A stretch of DNA of 20,700 nt from contig JAHFBB010000002.1 of assembly GCA_023250255.1 (NCBI GenBank), positions 1 through 20,700 of the forward strand. Direction: 5' to 3'. This document shows, piece after piece, positions 20,092 to 20,700 of the stretch. Origin of the DNA: Chloroflexota bacterium. Lineage in GTDB: Bacteria > Chloroflexota > Limnocylindria > QHBO01. Each line of letters starts with the position of its first letter. Positions within the stretch are counted from its first letter, which is position 1. The translations under genes and the position numbers were made by a program. Under the pieces are notes generated by a model. That model was not told the origin of the DNA. It saw only the letters and a list, made by a program, of their open reading frames with translations, and did not search any database.

Positions 20092-20700
20092 ACCTCTTCG
20101 CCGAGGGCGACCGCAAGGGCGCTCCGCCGGCCTTCCGCGCGCAGCACGGCGAACGGCCCGCCCCCGAGTCGTTCATCGAGGGTCGCCAGCAGTGCGTCTC
20201 GCTCGGTGGCATCTGCCCCGGTGAGGGATACGCCGATCGCCTCTCGCTCGGCATCCGCAAAGCCGACCAGGCGTGCAGCCTGCTCGAGGTCGGAACGAAC
20301 GAGGGCGCGAGCCAGCCGGTCGCAGGCGGTGGCAAGACCGCCGCGATCTGAGGCCGACAGCCGGAGGGCAATGCTCTCGCGATACAACTGCTCCGCCTGG
20401 GCCTCACTCCCCTCAACGGCGGCAATATCTCCGAGGAACATGACCGTCCGGGCGACACCGCGAACATCGCCGAAGGTTTCGAAGATGGTGCGGGCCGATT
20501 CGTGGCGGATGCGGGCGTCCGCGGGATCGCCAGCCTGCAGACTGAAATTGGCCGCTCGCCCGAGGGCCAGGGCGGTGGCAATCGGATCGCCGGCAGCCTC
20601 GAACCGGGCGATGCTCGTGTCCGCCAGCTGGCGGGCGGCAACCAGATCGCCCTGGCGGGCGGTGACATCGGCGAGGTTGAGGATGCCGAAGGCCGCCCCG
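20088..20700 (-). CDS. C-terminal part of a TPR-repeat protein (probably a large regulator), 5' end outside window
   Basis: The frame is open from the right edge to TAG at 20088, about 203 codons. The sequence is Ala-, Arg- and Leu-rich with helical repeats of TPR type: ILNLADVTARQGDLVAARQL, ALALGRAANFSLQAGD, and AEQLYRESIALRLSAS. The end, AARLVGFADAEREAIG followed by RDALLATLDERLGG, resembles the C-termini of large AAA/TPR regulators (LuxR, BTAD or cyclase type) in Chloroflexota and actinobacteria. The N-terminal effector domains lie beyond the window, so the class cannot be fixed. It may belong to the same broad group as the cyclase at 14258-17815. An internal ATG at 20441 is not a real start, because the frame continues upstream without a stop. 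Confidence 0.75.
   Translation of the reverse strand, partial: GAAFGILNLADVTARQGDLVAARQLADTSIARFEAAGDPIATALALGRAANFSLQAGDPADARIRHESARTIFETFGDVRGVARTVMFLGDIAAVEGSEAQAEQLYRESIALRLSASDRGGLATACDRLARALVRSDLEQAARLVGFADAEREAIGVSLTGADATERDALLATLDERLGGGPFAVLRAEGRRSALAVALGEEV

Overview
The window is a compact, GC-rich bacterial chromosome segment with almost no non-coding DNA and no stretch over 300 bases without a gene. Many genes overlap by 1-14 nt, and GTG and TTG starts are common. The gene set suggests a free-living, probably aerobic, high-GC bacterium. My best guess is Chloroflexota (a Limnocylindria/Ellin6529-like lineage), because of the very large zinc-ribbon/cyclase/AAA/TPR regulator, the DUF4242 and DUF3830 proteins, the EF-G-like paralogue and near-leaderless promoters. 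A high-GC actinobacterium is not excluded. I see no rRNA, tRNA, CRISPR, insertion sequence or phage module.

Layout. 1-1390 (-): 5' part of a class A penicillin-binding protein, truncated by the window edge and divergent from tyrS (+). tyrS converges on an EF-G-like GTPase gene (-). A second divergent promoter region at about 4.8 kb starts the tightly coupled + strand operon yebC-ruvC-ruvA-CoA-binding protein (4.9-7.1 kb). It meets uricase (-) tail to tail. Uricase shares a divergent promoter region with a membrane phosphodiesterase of the alkaline phosphatase superfamily (+, 8.1-10.3 kb). Next comes a minus-strand operon hiuH - DUF6265 - uraD (10.3-11.6 kb), divergent from a plus-strand operon GYF_2/TM2 - DUF2752 - DUF3830 - hydantoinase-type amidohydrolase (11.7-14.2 kb). 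A 1185-residue class III nucleotide cyclase/AAA/TPR regulator follows (14.3-17.8 kb), then on the minus strand a YdeI/OmdA-family protein and malate synthase, a small DUF4242 gene (+), and the C-terminal part of a TPR protein (-) running off the right edge.

How it fits together. The coherent theme from 7.1 to 19.4 kb is uric acid catabolism: uricase (urate to 5-hydroxyisourate), HIU hydrolase (to OHCU) and OHCU decarboxylase (to S-allantoin). A cyclic amidohydrolase could open allantoin or a related ring, and malate synthase could take up the glyoxylate that allantoin breakdown finally yields. The urate steps are firm from sequence; the ring-opening and glyoxylate links are inferred from proximity. 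Two poorly characterised proteins are wired into these operons: a DUF6265 beta-barrel candidate between hiuH and uraD, and a DUF3830 protein coupled to the amidohydrolase. They are the best candidates for undescribed biology here. The other half of the window is housekeeping: cell wall, tRNA charging, translation and Holliday junction processing.
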